NCBI RefSeq assembly: GCF_001417735.1
Contig: NZ_BBUZ01000036.1
Coordinates: 62,001-126,000 of the forward strand
Direction of reading: 5' to 3'
Origin: Streptomyces sp. NBRC 110028
Lineage (GTDB): Bacteria; Actinomycetota; Actinomycetes; Streptomycetales; Streptomycetaceae
Length of the DNA: 64,000 nucleotides
Notes under the pieces: generated by a model
What the model saw: the letters and a program-made list of their open reading frames with translations, nothing else
What the model was told of the DNA's origin: nothing
The model's database searches: none
Program-made: the position numbers and the translations under genes
Part shown: one piece after another, positions 35,628-44,878 of the stretch
How positions within the stretch are numbered: the first letter of the stretch is position 1
How the letters are laid out: each line of letters opens with the position of its first letter

Positions 35628-36612
35628 AGCGACCGAAGCCGCTGAACCGGCCGAACCGGCTGAATCGGCTGGACCGGCTGGACCGGCTGGACCGGCTGGA
35701 CCGGCTGAATCGGCTGAACCGGCTGGACCGGCCGATGCGGCAGGGACACCCCGGCCGCGTCCGCTGTGGACCCTGGCCCTCTTCCGCAGCGAGCTGTCCA
35801 CCACCTTCCGCCGCTGGCGGACGCTGGCGCTGCTCGGGGTGCTCGCGGCCGTGCCGGTCCTCATCGGCGTCGCCGTGAAGATCGAGACCAGCGACGGCGG
35901 CGGCTTCGGCCGCGGCGGGGGAGGCGGAGCGAGCGGCGACGGGCCCGCCTTCTTCTCCCAGATCACCAACAACGGGCTCTTCCTCGTCTTCGCCGCGCTG
36001 GCGGCGACGCTGCCCGTCTTCCTGCCGATGGCCATCGGTGTGATCGCCGGGGACTCCATCGCCGGTGAGGCGGGCCCGGGGACGCTGCGCTATCTGCTGG
36101 TCGCCCCCGCCGGGCGCACCCGGCTGCTGCTCGCCAAGTTCGTCACCATCCTGGCGTTCTGCCTGGCCGCGACCCTGGCGGTGGCCGCCGCCGGACTGGC
36201 GACCGGGGCGACGCTGTTCCCGCTCGGCGATGTCACGCTGATCTCCGGCACCTCGGTGTCGTTCGGCGACGGGCTGGTGCGGGCGCTGGGCGTGGCGGGC
36301 GTCGTGGCGCTGTCACTGGTGGGGATCGCCGCGGTGGGCCTGTTCGTCTCCACCCTCACCAACAGCGGCATCGCGGCCATGGCGACCACGGTCGGGCTCG
36401 TGGTCACGGTGCAGATCCTGGACACGATCCCGCAGTTGCACGCGATCCAGCCGTATCTCTTCCCGCACTACTGGCTCAGCTTCGCGGATCTGCTCCGCCA
36501 GCCGGTCTACTGGGACCAGCTGATCAAGAACGCCGAGCTGCAGGGGCTGTATCTGGCCGTGTTCGGCTCGGCGGCCTGGGCCCGGTTCACCGCGAAGGAC
36601 ATCACGGTCTGA
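35614..36612 (+). CDS. ABC transporter permease (ABC-2 type)
   Basis: 332 residues with about six membrane helices, in the pattern of ABC-2 type exporters. It begins with an unusual hydrophilic stretch of about 40 residues made of AEP/AGP/AES triplet repeats encoded by 9-bp tandem DNA repeats. A start after the repeat is possible but none has a good ribosome binding site. Exports an unknown compound together with the preceding ATPase. Confidence 0.9.
   Translation: MSRAEATEAAEPAEPAESAGPAGPAGPAGPAESAEPAGPADAAGTPRPRPLWTLALFRSELSTTFRRWRTLALLGVLAAVPVLIGVAVKIETSDGGGFGRGGGGGASGDGPAFFSQITNNGLFLVFAALAATLPVFLPMAIGVIAGDSIAGEAGPGTLRYLLVAPAGRTRLLLAKFVTILAFCLAATLAVAAAGLATGATLFPLGDVTLISGTSVSFGDGLVRALGVAGVVALSLVGIAAVGLFVSTLTNSGIAAMATTVGLVVTVQILDTIPQLHAIQPYLFPHYWLSFADLLRQPVYWDQLIKNAELQGLYLAVFGSAAWARFTAKDITV
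35641..35735 (+). repeat. 9-bp minisatellite inside the permease gene
   Basis: About ten copies of a 9-bp unit of the type GGACCGGCT or GAACCGGCT/GAATCGGCT in frame, coding Ala-Gly-Pro or Ala-Glu-Pro/Ser. Changes in copy number would keep the frame. Confidence 0.9.
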
Positions 36613-36642
36613 GCGGTCGGCGTACCGCCGTACGGACCGCTC
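36611..36642. terminator. Bidirectional terminator between convergent genes
   Basis: GAGCGGTC (36611-36618) pairs with GACCGCTC (36635-36642), with a second small stem CGGCG/CGCCG inside. It lies between the permease stop and the end of the minus-strand peptidase gene. Confidence 0.65.
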
Positions 36643-36661
36643 GGACCGTGCTGCCGGCGCG

Positions 36662-37666
36662 TCAGGAGGACAGCGTCCAGACGGCGTACGCGATGGCGTC
36701 GGTGTTGCGGTCCAGCGCGGTGTCGTTGGTGTTGGACGTGGTGTCGCACGAGCGGTGGTAGCAGCGGTCGAAGGCCTGACCGGAGGTGCCGCCCCACTTC
36801 TGGGCCTGGGCGGCGGTCTTGATGTAGTCGGCGCCGCTGAACAGGCCGCCCACCGGGACGCCCGCGCTCTTGAACGGGGCGTGGTCGGAGCGCCCGTCGC
36901 CCTCGGTCTCTATCTCCGTCGGCACGCCCTTGGCGGCGAAGAAGTCCTTGAAGACCCCTTCGAGCCGGGCGTCGTCGTCATAGACGAAGTAGCCCGGGTT
37001 GGGCGAGCCGATCATGTCGAAGTTGAGATAGCTGTCGATCTTCGCCCGGTTGGCGGACGACAGGCCGTTGACGTAGTTCCGGGACCCGACCAGGCCCAGT
37101 TCCTCGGCGCCCCACCAGGCGAACCGCAGATGCTTGGTGGGCTTCAGCCCCGAGCGGGCGACGGTGAGCGCGGTCTCCAGGACGCCGGCGGACCCCGAGC
37201 CGTTGTCGTTGATGCCCGGACCCGCGGTGACGGAGTCCAGGTGGGCGCCGGAGAACACCACCTTGTTGGTGTCGCCGCCGGGCCAGTCGGCGATGAGGTT
37301 GTAGCCGGTGGAACCGCTGGAGGTGAACTGCTGGACCGTGGTGGTGAACCCGGCCGCGTCCAGCGCGCCCTTGATGTAGTCGAGCGACGCCTTGTAGCCG
37401 GGGCGGCCGTGGGCGCGGTTGCCGCCGTTGGCGGTGGCGATGGACTGGAACGTGGTCAGATGGGCCTTGACGTTCGTGAGCGAGACGTCCGGTACGGCCA
37501 GGGCGGCCCGGGATGAGCCGGCCGCCGGGGGAGCCGCGGCGGCCGCCGAGGTGGCGGGGGCGGCCGAGACCAGCGCGGCGATCGCCGCTCCGGTGGCGAC
37601 GGCGGCGGCCGCCCGGCGGGACGCGGATCTTCGGGGGGTGTGGCGCGGGTCAGCACATGACGACAT
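36662..37666 (-). CDS. Secreted M28 aminopeptidase
   Basis: 334 residues. A signal peptide of about 45 residues (twin Arg, then an Ala-rich core ending ATSAAAA) is followed by the M28 fold. Zinc ligands and catalytic residues are visible: His in SGAHLDS, the bridging Asp in NDNGSGSAG, the Glu pair in WWGAEELGLVGS, Asp in LNFDMIG and His in RCYHRSCD. This matches Streptomyces griseus aminopeptidase S, which releases N-terminal hydrophobic residues outside the cell. ATG at 37666 follows GGAG. The open frame upstream has no signal-peptide character. Confidence 0.93.
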   Translation of the reverse strand: MSSCADPRHTPRRSASRRAAAAVATGAAIAALVSAAPATSAAAAAPPAAGSSRAALAVPDVSLTNVKAHLTTFQSIATANGGNRAHGRPGYKASLDYIKGALDAAGFTTTVQQFTSSGSTGYNLIADWPGGDTNKVVFSGAHLDSVTAGPGINDNGSGSAGVLETALTVARSGLKPTKHLRFAWWGAEELGLVGSRNYVNGLSSANRAKIDSYLNFDMIGSPNPGYFVYDDDARLEGVFKDFFAAKGVPTEIETEGDGRSDHAPFKSAGVPVGGLFSGADYIKTAAQAQKWGGTSGQAFDRCYHRSCDTTSNTNDTALDRNTDAIAYAVWTLSS

Positions 37667-37835
37667 GGGGGGCTCCGATTCCGAACGGGGACTGCACGGA
37701 ATGACGTGACGCTGTGTGATGCACGGACGTACGTACCCATGGGGGCGGTGGAGCGGTACGACAAGATGGTTCTGAGTGGCGCGAGGCTGATGCTCCGGGT
37801 GTGACTGACCCTGCGTCAAGAGCGGGAACCGGACA

Positions 37836-38867
37836 TCACCCGCCGGATATCGGGCCCGGCCGCGCCTCCGCCGCCTTGACCGGCGCGGCGTCCGCCGGCG
37901 CCGCGGTCTCCGCCAGGGCCGCGGCGTCCGCCAGGGCCGCGGCGTCCGCCAGCGCCCGCCGCGCCCGGTGTCCGGTCCGCAGCGCGTCCCAGGTGAGCAG
38001 CGCGAGCGCGAGCCAGACGAGGGTGAAGCCCGCCCACCGCTCGGGCGGCATCGACTCGTGGAAGAGGGCCACCCCGAGGATGAACTGGGAGGTGGGCGTG
38101 AGGTACTGGAGCATCCCGATCGTCGACAGCGGCAGCCGTACCGCCGACGCCCCGAAGCAGATCAGCGGCACCGCGGTGACCAGCCCGCAGCTCACCAGCA
38201 GCGCCGAGTGCCCGATGCCGCCGCTGCCGAAGGTGCCGTCGCCACGCGCCCCGAGGAACAGCAGGAAGCCGAGCGCGGGCAGGAACTGGACGGCCGTCTC
38301 GGCGGCCAGCGACTCCAGCCCGTCCAGCCCGATCCGCTTCTTGACCAGGCCGTAGGTGGCGAAGGAGAAGGCCAGGGTGAGGGCGATCCAGGGTGGCTTG
38401 CCGTAGCCGACGGACAGGACGACCACCGCCACCACGCCGACGCCGACGGCCGTCCACTGCGCCGGGCGCAGCCGCTCGCGCAGCAGCGACACGCCGAAGG
38501 CGATGCTGACCAGGGGGTTGATGAAGTAGCCGAGCGCGGTCTCGACGACGTGCCCGCTGTTGACGCCCCAGATGTACAGGCCCCAGTTGATGGAGATGGC
38601 GGTCGCGGCGAGGGCGACGAGACCGAGCCGCCGGGGCTGCCGCAGCAGCGGGCCGATCCAGGACCAGCGCCGCAGCGCCAGCAGGATGAGCCCGACGACC
38701 AGCAGCGACCAGACCATGCGGTGGGCCAGGATCTCGACCGCCCCGGCGGGCTGGAGCAGTGGCCAGTAGAGCGGGGCGAGGCCCCACAGACCGTACGCGG
38801 CGAAGCCGTAGAGGAGACCGGCGCGGTCCTGCGGGTGCTGTGTCTGCGTCTGCGGCTGCGTCTGCAT
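37836..38867 (-). CDS. rarD: RarD-family (EamA) transporter
   Basis: 343 residues with ten membrane helices in two EamA repeats. The RarD signatures GLLYGFAAYGLWGLAPLYWP, HRMVWSLL and LMQYL-like IGMLQYLTPTSQFILGVALF are present. RarD proteins are predicted drug/metabolite exporters; the substrate is unknown. The N-terminus has a Gln/Thr repeat (QTQPQTQTQ) and the C-terminus an Ala/Asp repeat (ADAAALADAAALAE) coded by tandem DNA repeats around 37916-37955. Confidence 0.92.
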   Translation of the reverse strand: MQTQPQTQTQHPQDRAGLLYGFAAYGLWGLAPLYWPLLQPAGAVEILAHRMVWSLLVVGLILLALRRWSWIGPLLRQPRRLGLVALAATAISINWGLYIWGVNSGHVVETALGYFINPLVSIAFGVSLLRERLRPAQWTAVGVGVVAVVVLSVGYGKPPWIALTLAFSFATYGLVKKRIGLDGLESLAAETAVQFLPALGFLLFLGARGDGTFGSGGIGHSALLVSCGLVTAVPLICFGASAVRLPLSTIGMLQYLTPTSQFILGVALFHESMPPERWAGFTLVWLALALLTWDALRTGHRARRALADAAALADAAALAETAAPADAAPVKAAEARPGPISGG

Positions 38868-38932
38868 GAAGGCCCTCCCCAGCGGCGTGTCGGCCCTGAC
38901 GGGGCCCGTCCGACGGTAGCGCCGGGCGGCGT

Positions 38933-38971
38933 GCCTGTCATGCCCGTATCCGCAATACGGGCATGACAGGC
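38933..38971. terminator. Perfect 17-bp inverted repeat (terminator or operator)
   Basis: The 17 bases at 38933-38949 are the exact complement of 38955-38971, with the loop CCGCA. It lies 38 bp past the end of the minus-strand methyltransferase remnant, fitting a terminator, and also 66 bp upstream of rarD, where it could be an operator. No T-run follows. Confidence 0.6.
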
Positions 38972-39008
38972 GGGCTGCCCGGCTGCCGGGCCGTGGGACA
39001 GCCCGTCG

Positions 39009-40023
39009 TCACGCCGGGAGGAGCCAACCTGGGCCCTCGGGGGTGCCGAGCCGGACACGTTGGGCGTCCGGGGTGACGGAGACCCCGAACTCAGTCGGGG
39101 CGGGGGAGCCGGCGGCGTGCCACAGGGCGAGCGCCTGCTCGACGTCGTCCCACAGCAGCGCCGGGCCGCCCTGCCGCACGGTCCACCCTTCGCCGTCGGG
39201 TGTGAGAACGGCGAACGCGTCGTTCGTGGCGTCGAGTACGTAGGTGCTCACGGTGCCGTCGTCGGCGGGCATGGAGAAGTAGCGCGCGTTCGGCAGGGCG
39301 AGCTGAGCTACGAACCCGCTGTCGGGCATGGTCAGCAGCTTGGGGCCGTGCGGGGTGTCGCGAGTGGTGCCCTCGTCGGGTACGGGGAGCATGCCGAGGC
39401 TTTCCGGCGCGTCCTGCTGTCGAGCGATCATGAAACTTGGGTCGTTGGAGAGGAACCGGCCGCTCGCGGTGCTCTCGTCCGTGACGGTCAGCCGGACGAG
39501 CCCGAGGGAGCGCATCCAGCCGCGCAGTGTGGCGACGATCAGTCCCCCGGGGCGGGTCTGCTCGATCCACGCCGGGGGGATGCTTCGCACGCCCATCGTG
39601 GCGATGGTGCGGTGCGCCTGCGAGGAGCCCGGGGCACCGGTCAGGCCGTCGCCGACGTGCAGGCGGGGCCGGTAGCCGCAACGGGTCAGCGCCTCGCGCG
39701 CGCGTGCGGCGACATGTGCGTCGGTCTCGACGGAGGGCACGCGCTCGGCGCCGAGCCGGTGACACATGAGCGCGGTCGAGTAGCCCGTGCCCGTTCCGTA
39801 CTCGGTCACGGTGTGGTCGTCCTCGACCTGTAGGTCTTCCAGCATCCGCACGACCAGGGCGGGAAGCGTCGAGGACGAAGTCGGGTGCGCGTTGCTGATG
39901 GGCTTCGGGTCGGTCCAGTCGATTTCGTGGCCGTCGGTGCCGGGGGACGGCCTCGACGGCCGCCCGCCAGGCGGGGGAGCGTAGCCAGTCGGCGGCGGCG
40001 AGTTGCTCGGCGAGCTGCCGGCC
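39009..40023 (-). pseudogene. Decayed methyltransferase of an ATP-grasp RiPP system (TgmC-like)
   Basis: The main frame from about 39945 leftwards reads HPTSSSTLPALVVRMLEDL, then the SAM motif TEYGTGTGYSTALMCHRLG, ATLRGWMRSLGLVRLTVTD and the family end ALLWDDVEQALALW. This resembles the methyltransferase of ATP-grasp peptide maturation systems. In front of it a different frame (about 40023-39931) codes QLAEQLAAADWLRSPAWRAA and VEAVPRH, the expected N-terminal family segment. The two pieces are in different frames, the segment between them is missing, and no start codon precedes the first piece (a TGA is at 40024-40026). So it is 5-prime truncated, internally deleted and frameshifted. No precursor peptide or ATP-grasp gene is nearby. 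A shorter product from the long frame cannot be excluded. Confidence 0.7.
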
Positions 40024-40103
40024 TCAAGCCGTATGGGTCGCTGCCGGTTGTGCGCATCCTCGCCGAACGGGCACGCGAGGTCGCGCATCTGAAGGCAGCC
40101 TGA
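40020..40103 (+). pseudogene. Fragment of an unidentified plus-strand gene (C-terminus only)
   Basis: The plus strand reads GLKPYGSLPVVRILAERARE followed by VAHLKAA and a stop. It looks like a genuine protein end, while the same frame to the left is an antisense shadow of the methyltransferase remnant. The boundary coincides with the truncated start of that remnant, suggesting a deletion junction near 40023. The protein family is not recognised. Confidence 0.4.
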
Positions 40104-40187
40104 ATTGACACAACGCCTCCACATGACGATGAGCGGTCATGCGGAGGGCGTTGCTTACCTGTGGAGGACGAGGCAGGACGGACCGGG

Positions 40188-41045
40188 TCAGCCCTTGAGC
40201 GCCACCGCGACGGAGTCCGCGATCGGCGTGGTCGGGCGGCCGATCAGCCGGGCCAGGTCGCCGGGGGTGGCGGCCAGGCGCCCGCGCCCGATCGCCGTGT
40301 CGACGTCGGCCAGGATGGCGGCCAGCGGCTCGGGCAGGCCCGCGCCGGTGAGGATCCCCCGGACCTCCTCCTCGGAGACGGCGCGGTAGACGATCTCCTT
40401 GCCGGTCTGCCGGGCGATCTCGGCGGCGTACTCGGCGAAGCTCCAGGCGGTGTCGCCGGACAGCTCGTACGTGGCGTTCTCGTGGCCCTCGCCGGTGAGG
40501 ACGGCGACGGCGGCCGCCGCGTAGTCGGCGCGCGACGCGGAGGCGACCCGGCCCTCGCCCGCGGCGGCGACGACGGCGCCGTGCTCCAGCACGGGGGCCA
40601 GCCGCTCGGTGTAGTTCTCGTTGTACCAGCCGTTGCGCAGCAGGACGTACGGCAGACCGGACTCGGTGAGGGCCCGCTCGGTGGCGTGGTGCTCGTCGGC
40701 GAGGGTGAAGTCGGCGGCCGGGCCGCCCAGCACGCTGGTGTACGCGAGCAGCGCGACCCCGGCCTCCTTGGCGGCGTCGATGACGGCCCGGTGCTGCGGG
40801 ACGCGCTGCCCGACCTCGCTGCCGGAGATCAGCAGCACCTTGTCGCCCGCGGCGAAGACGCCGCGCAGCGTCTCGGGGCGGCTGTAGTCGGCGACCTTCA
40901 GGGTGACGCCGCGGGCGGCGAGCGGGGCGGCCTTGTCGGCGTCGCGTACGACCGCGGTGATCCGGTCGGCCGGAACCTTCTCCAGCAGACCCTCGATGAC
41001 GAGGCGGCCGAGCTGCCCGGTGGCTCCGGTGACGACGATGCTCAT
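40188..41045 (-). CDS. NmrA-like NAD(P)H-binding oxidoreductase (QorB type)
   Basis: 285 residues. N-terminal Rossmann motif VVTGATGQLG and the NmrA/atypical-SDR layout with LLRNGWYNENYTERL resemble the E. coli NAD(P)H:quinone oxidoreductase QorB. It probably reduces quinones or binds NADPH as a sensor. ATG at 41045; a weak AGAGAG lies upstream. The HxlR-type regulator starts divergently 109 bp away, the classical layout in which HxlR/YodB/QorR proteins control a quinone reductase in response to quinones or diamide. Confidence 0.88.
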   Translation of the reverse strand: MSIVVTGATGQLGRLVIEGLLEKVPADRITAVVRDADKAAPLAARGVTLKVADYSRPETLRGVFAAGDKVLLISGSEVGQRVPQHRAVIDAAKEAGVALLAYTSVLGGPAADFTLADEHHATERALTESGLPYVLLRNGWYNENYTERLAPVLEHGAVVAAAGEGRVASASRADYAAAAVAVLTGEGHENATYELSGDTAWSFAEYAAEIARQTGKEIVYRAVSEEEVRGILTGAGLPEPLAAILADVDTAIGRGRLAATPGDLARLIGRPTTPIADSVAVALKG

Positions 41046-41126
41046 GGGGGAATCTCTCTTCTGATCGCGTGGGGTCTCGTGCGTCCGATGTGCTCTCCAC
41101 CCTAGGCGCAGCGCTAACCATTCGAA

Positions 41127-41151
41127 AGTACCCACTTTGACGTAAGGTACT
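41127..41151. promoter_or_regulatory. Likely HxlR operator over the regulator promoter
   Basis: AGTACC (41127-41132) and GGTACT (41146-41151) form an inverted repeat with 13 bases between. It overlaps a TAAGGT -10 box (41143-41148) located 6 bp before the regulator ATG. The spacing fits a dimeric winged-helix repressor and autoregulation. Confidence 0.6.
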
Positions 41152-41154
41152 GGC

Positions 41155-41559
41155 ATGGGAGTAAGTGAGAACGCCGAGCGGGTGCGTCTGTGGACCGGGG
41201 CCGAAGGCGGCCCCGCGGCCTGCCCCTCGCGGCTGATCCTGGAGCACATGACCAGCCGGTGGGGTGTGCTGGTCCTCGCCGTCCTGCTGGACGGCACCCA
41301 CCGCTTCAGCGAGCTGCGGCGCACGATCGGCGGGGTGAGCGAGAAGATGCTCGCCCAGACGCTCCAGACCCTGGAGCGCGACGGCTTCGTCCACCGCGAG
41401 GCGCACCCCGTCATCCCGCCGCGTGTGGACTACTCGCTGACCGGTCTGGGCCGGGAGGCGGCGCGCCAGGTGTGGGCGCTGTCGGTCTGGGCGGAGGAGC
41501 ACACTCCGCGGGTGCTGGCGGCCCGGGAGGCATACGACGCGGCCAGGCCGGGTGCGTAG
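41155..41559 (+). CDS. HxlR-family winged-helix regulator
   Basis: 134 residues. The HxlR core is clear: CPSRLILEHMTSRWGVLVLAVL, RFSELRRTIGGVSEKMLAQTL and LERDGFVHREAHPVIPPRVDYSLT. A cysteine (Cys23) sits at the N-terminal position where redox-sensing members such as YodB and QorR have theirs. The ATG follows a -10 box directly without a ribosome binding site, so translation is probably leaderless. Divergent from the QorB-like oxidoreductase, its likely target. Confidence 0.92.
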   Translation: MGVSENAERVRLWTGAEGGPAACPSRLILEHMTSRWGVLVLAVLLDGTHRFSELRRTIGGVSEKMLAQTLQTLERDGFVHREAHPVIPPRVDYSLTGLGREAARQVWALSVWAEEHTPRVLAAREAYDAARPGA

Positions 41560-41580
41560 ACCCCGGCCTGGCCGCGTCGT
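41534..41580. terminator. 19-bp-stem bidirectional terminator overlapping the HxlR stop codon
   Basis: 41534-41552 is the exact complement of 41562-41580, loop of nine bases. The left arm codes the last residues of the HxlR protein, and its TAG stop lies in the loop. The stem separates it from convergent korB. Confidence 0.8.
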
Positions 41581-41601
41581 GGTGGGAGAGGGCCGTACGG
41601 C

Positions 41602-42691
<1,090 letters not shown>

Positions 42692-42699
<8 letters not shown>

Positions 42700-44644
42700 C
42701 GATGGCCTCCTTGAGGACCGACGCCAACTGCTCGGCCTTGAACGGCAGCCCCCGCACCTGGGTGAAGGAGCGGGCGTCGACGAGGTACTTGGCACGGATG
42801 AGGGTGGCGAGCTGGCCGAGGTTCATCTCGGGCACGACGACCTTGTCGTAGCGGGCCAGCACCTCGCCGAGGTTGGCCGGGAAGGGGTTGAGGTGGCGCA
42901 GATGGGCCTGGGCGATCCGGTCGCCCGCGCGGCGCACCCGGCGCACCGCGGCGGTGATCGGCCCGTACGTCGAGCCCCAGCCCAGCACCAGGGTGCGGGC
43001 GTCGCCGGTGGGGTCGTCCACCGCCAGCTCCTCGACCTCGATGCCGTCCACCTTGGCCTGCCGGACGCGGACCATGTGGTCGTGGTTGGCCGGGTCGTAG
43101 GAGATGTTGCCGGAGCCGTCCTGCTTCTCGATGCCGCCGATGCGGTGTTCGAGCCCCGGGGTGCCGGGCACGGCCCAGGGGCGGGCCAGGGTCAGCGGGT
43201 CGCGCTTGTACGGCCAGAAGACCTCGGTGCCGTCGGCGGTGGTGTGGTTGGGGCCGGTCGCGAACTGGACCCGCAGGTCCGGCAGGCCGTCGACCTCCGG
43301 CACCCGCCACGGCTCCGACCCGTTGGCCAGGTAGCCGTCGGACAGCACGAAGACCGGGGTGCGGTAGGTGAGCGCGATCCGCGCCGCGTCCAGAGTGGCG
43401 TCGAAGCAGTCGGCGGGGGTCTTCGGCGCCACGATCGGCACCGGCGCCTCACCGTTGCGCCCGTACATCGCCTGCAGCAGATCCGCCTGCTCGGTCTTGG
43501 TCGGCAGCCCCGTGGACGGGCCGCCGCGCTGGATGTCGATCACCAGCAGCGGCAGCTCCAGGCTGACCGCGAGCCCGATGGTCTCCGACTTCAGCGCCAC
43601 TCCGGGCCCGGAGGTGGTGGTCACCGCGAGCGCCCCGCCGAACGCGGCGCCCAGCGCCGCGCCGATGCCCGCGATCTCGTCCTCCGCCTGGAAGGTGCGC
43701 ACGCCGAAGTTCTTGTGGCGGCTCAGCTCGTGCAGGATGTCGGAGGCCGGGGTGATCGGGTACGAGCCCAGGAAGAGCGGCAGGTCCGCCTGCTGGGAGG
43801 CGGCGATCAGCCCGTACGACAGCGCCAGGTTGCCGGAGATGTTCCGGTACGTACCCGGAGGGAAGGCAGTGGCGGCGGGCGCCACCTCATACGAGACCGC
43901 GAAGTCCTCGGTCGTCTCGCCGAAGTTCCACCCGGCCCGGAAGGCGGCCACGTTCGCCTCGGCGATCTGCGGCTTCTTGGCGAACTTCTGGCGCAGGAAC
44001 GTCTCGGTGTTCTCCGTGGGCCGGTGGTACATCCACGACAGCAGGCCGAGCGCGAACATGTTCTTGCTGCGCTCCGCCTCCTTCCTCGACAGCCCGAACT
44101 CCTTCAGGGCCTCGATGGTCAGCGTCGTCAGCGGCACCGGGTGGACCTGGTACGCGTCCAGCGAGCCGTCCTCGAGCGGGCTGCGGTCGTAGCCGACCTT
44201 CGCCATCGGGCGCTTGGTGAACTCGTCGGTGTTGACGATGATGTCGGCGCCGCGCGGCACATCGCCCAGGTTGGCCTTGAGCGCGGCCGGGTTCATCGCC
44301 ACCAGGACGTCCGGCGCGTCGCCGGGGGTGAGGATGTCGTGATCGGCGAAGTGGAGCTGGAAGCTCGACACGCCGGGCAGGGTTCCGGCGGGGGCGCGGA
44401 TCTCCGCCGGGAAGTTCGGCAGGGTCGACAGGTCGTTCCCGAACGACGCCGTCTCCGAGGTGAACCGGTCTCCGGTGAGCTGCATACCGTCACCCGAGTC
44501 ACCCGCGAATCGGATGATGACGCGATCCAGACGGCGGACCTCCTTGCCGCCGTCCGGTGTACCCCGTTCCCCGGCGAGCCCTCGCTCGCCTTGCTGATCG
44601 GCTGGTTCGGCCTGCTCGGCCGGGCTGCTGACCTGGCTGGTCAC
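42692..44644 (-). CDS. korA: 2-oxoglutarate (2-oxoacid):ferredoxin oxidoreductase subunit alpha (gamma-alpha fusion)
   Basis: 650 residues. The N-terminal gamma domain (IIRFAGDSGDGMQLTGDRF) is fused to the alpha domain (NLALSYGLIAASQQADLPLF, SYPITPASDILHEL and the EDEIAGIGAALGAAFGGA active-site region). With KorB it forms the two-subunit enzyme used as an alternative to the NAD-linked 2-oxoglutarate dehydrogenase. GTG at 44644 follows GGAGG. A Gln/Glu/Ala-rich leader of about 35 residues precedes the domain. The neighbouring nuo2 cluster, which lacks an NADH-input module, makes ferredoxin-linked respiration an attractive idea. Confidence 0.93.
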
Positions 44645-44710
44645 TGCTTCGGACCTCCCTCGAGGCGGCGCGCACCTGGACCGTCGGTGCCGACCGGTTG
44701 TCCCATGGCC

Positions 44711-44736
44711 ATCGTACGTCGGTAAGGCTCGCCTTC
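44711..44736 (-). promoter_or_regulatory. korAB promoter with an iron-box-like sequence
   Basis: On the minus strand TACGAT (plus 44711-44716) is a good -10 box, 66 bp before the korA GTG. Just upstream, at 44718-44736, lies GTCGGTAAGGCTCGCCTTC (plus strand), which matches the Streptomyces DmdR1/DtxR iron-box consensus TTAGGTTAGGCTCACCTAA at 13 of 19 positions. Its place between -35 and -10 suits an iron-dependent repressor. Confidence 0.45.
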
Positions 44737-44790
44737 CTTGGGCGGGCCACCTGATGGACTCCGCGCCATGTGTCCGCGATGTCGTGATGT

Positions 44791-44824
44791 GATATGACTT
44801 TCCCGCCCTCCGTGGTGTCATATC
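44791..44824. repeat. Inverted repeat between korA and the response regulator
   Basis: GATATGAC (44791-44798) and GTCATATC (44817-44824) are exact complements with 18 bases between. AT-rich arms are unusual in this genome. It lies about 150 bp upstream of korA and 55 bp past the response-regulator stop, so it could be an operator or part of a terminator. Confidence 0.45.
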
Positions 44825-44878
44825 CGGTGATCCGCTCACTGGGCCTTTGGTCCCGCTTTGGCCTCGCGGCCACGGCCG

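Noticed and set aside
35641..35735. CRISPR-like or other array
   Set aside because: Repeats are 9 bp, contiguous and in frame with the permease; there are no spacers. No CRISPR array is seen elsewhere in the window.
37801..38355. Plus-strand Ala/Ser-rich frame opposite the rarD C-terminus
   Set aside because: Generated by the tandem repeat of rarD read in antisense; no start site or homology.
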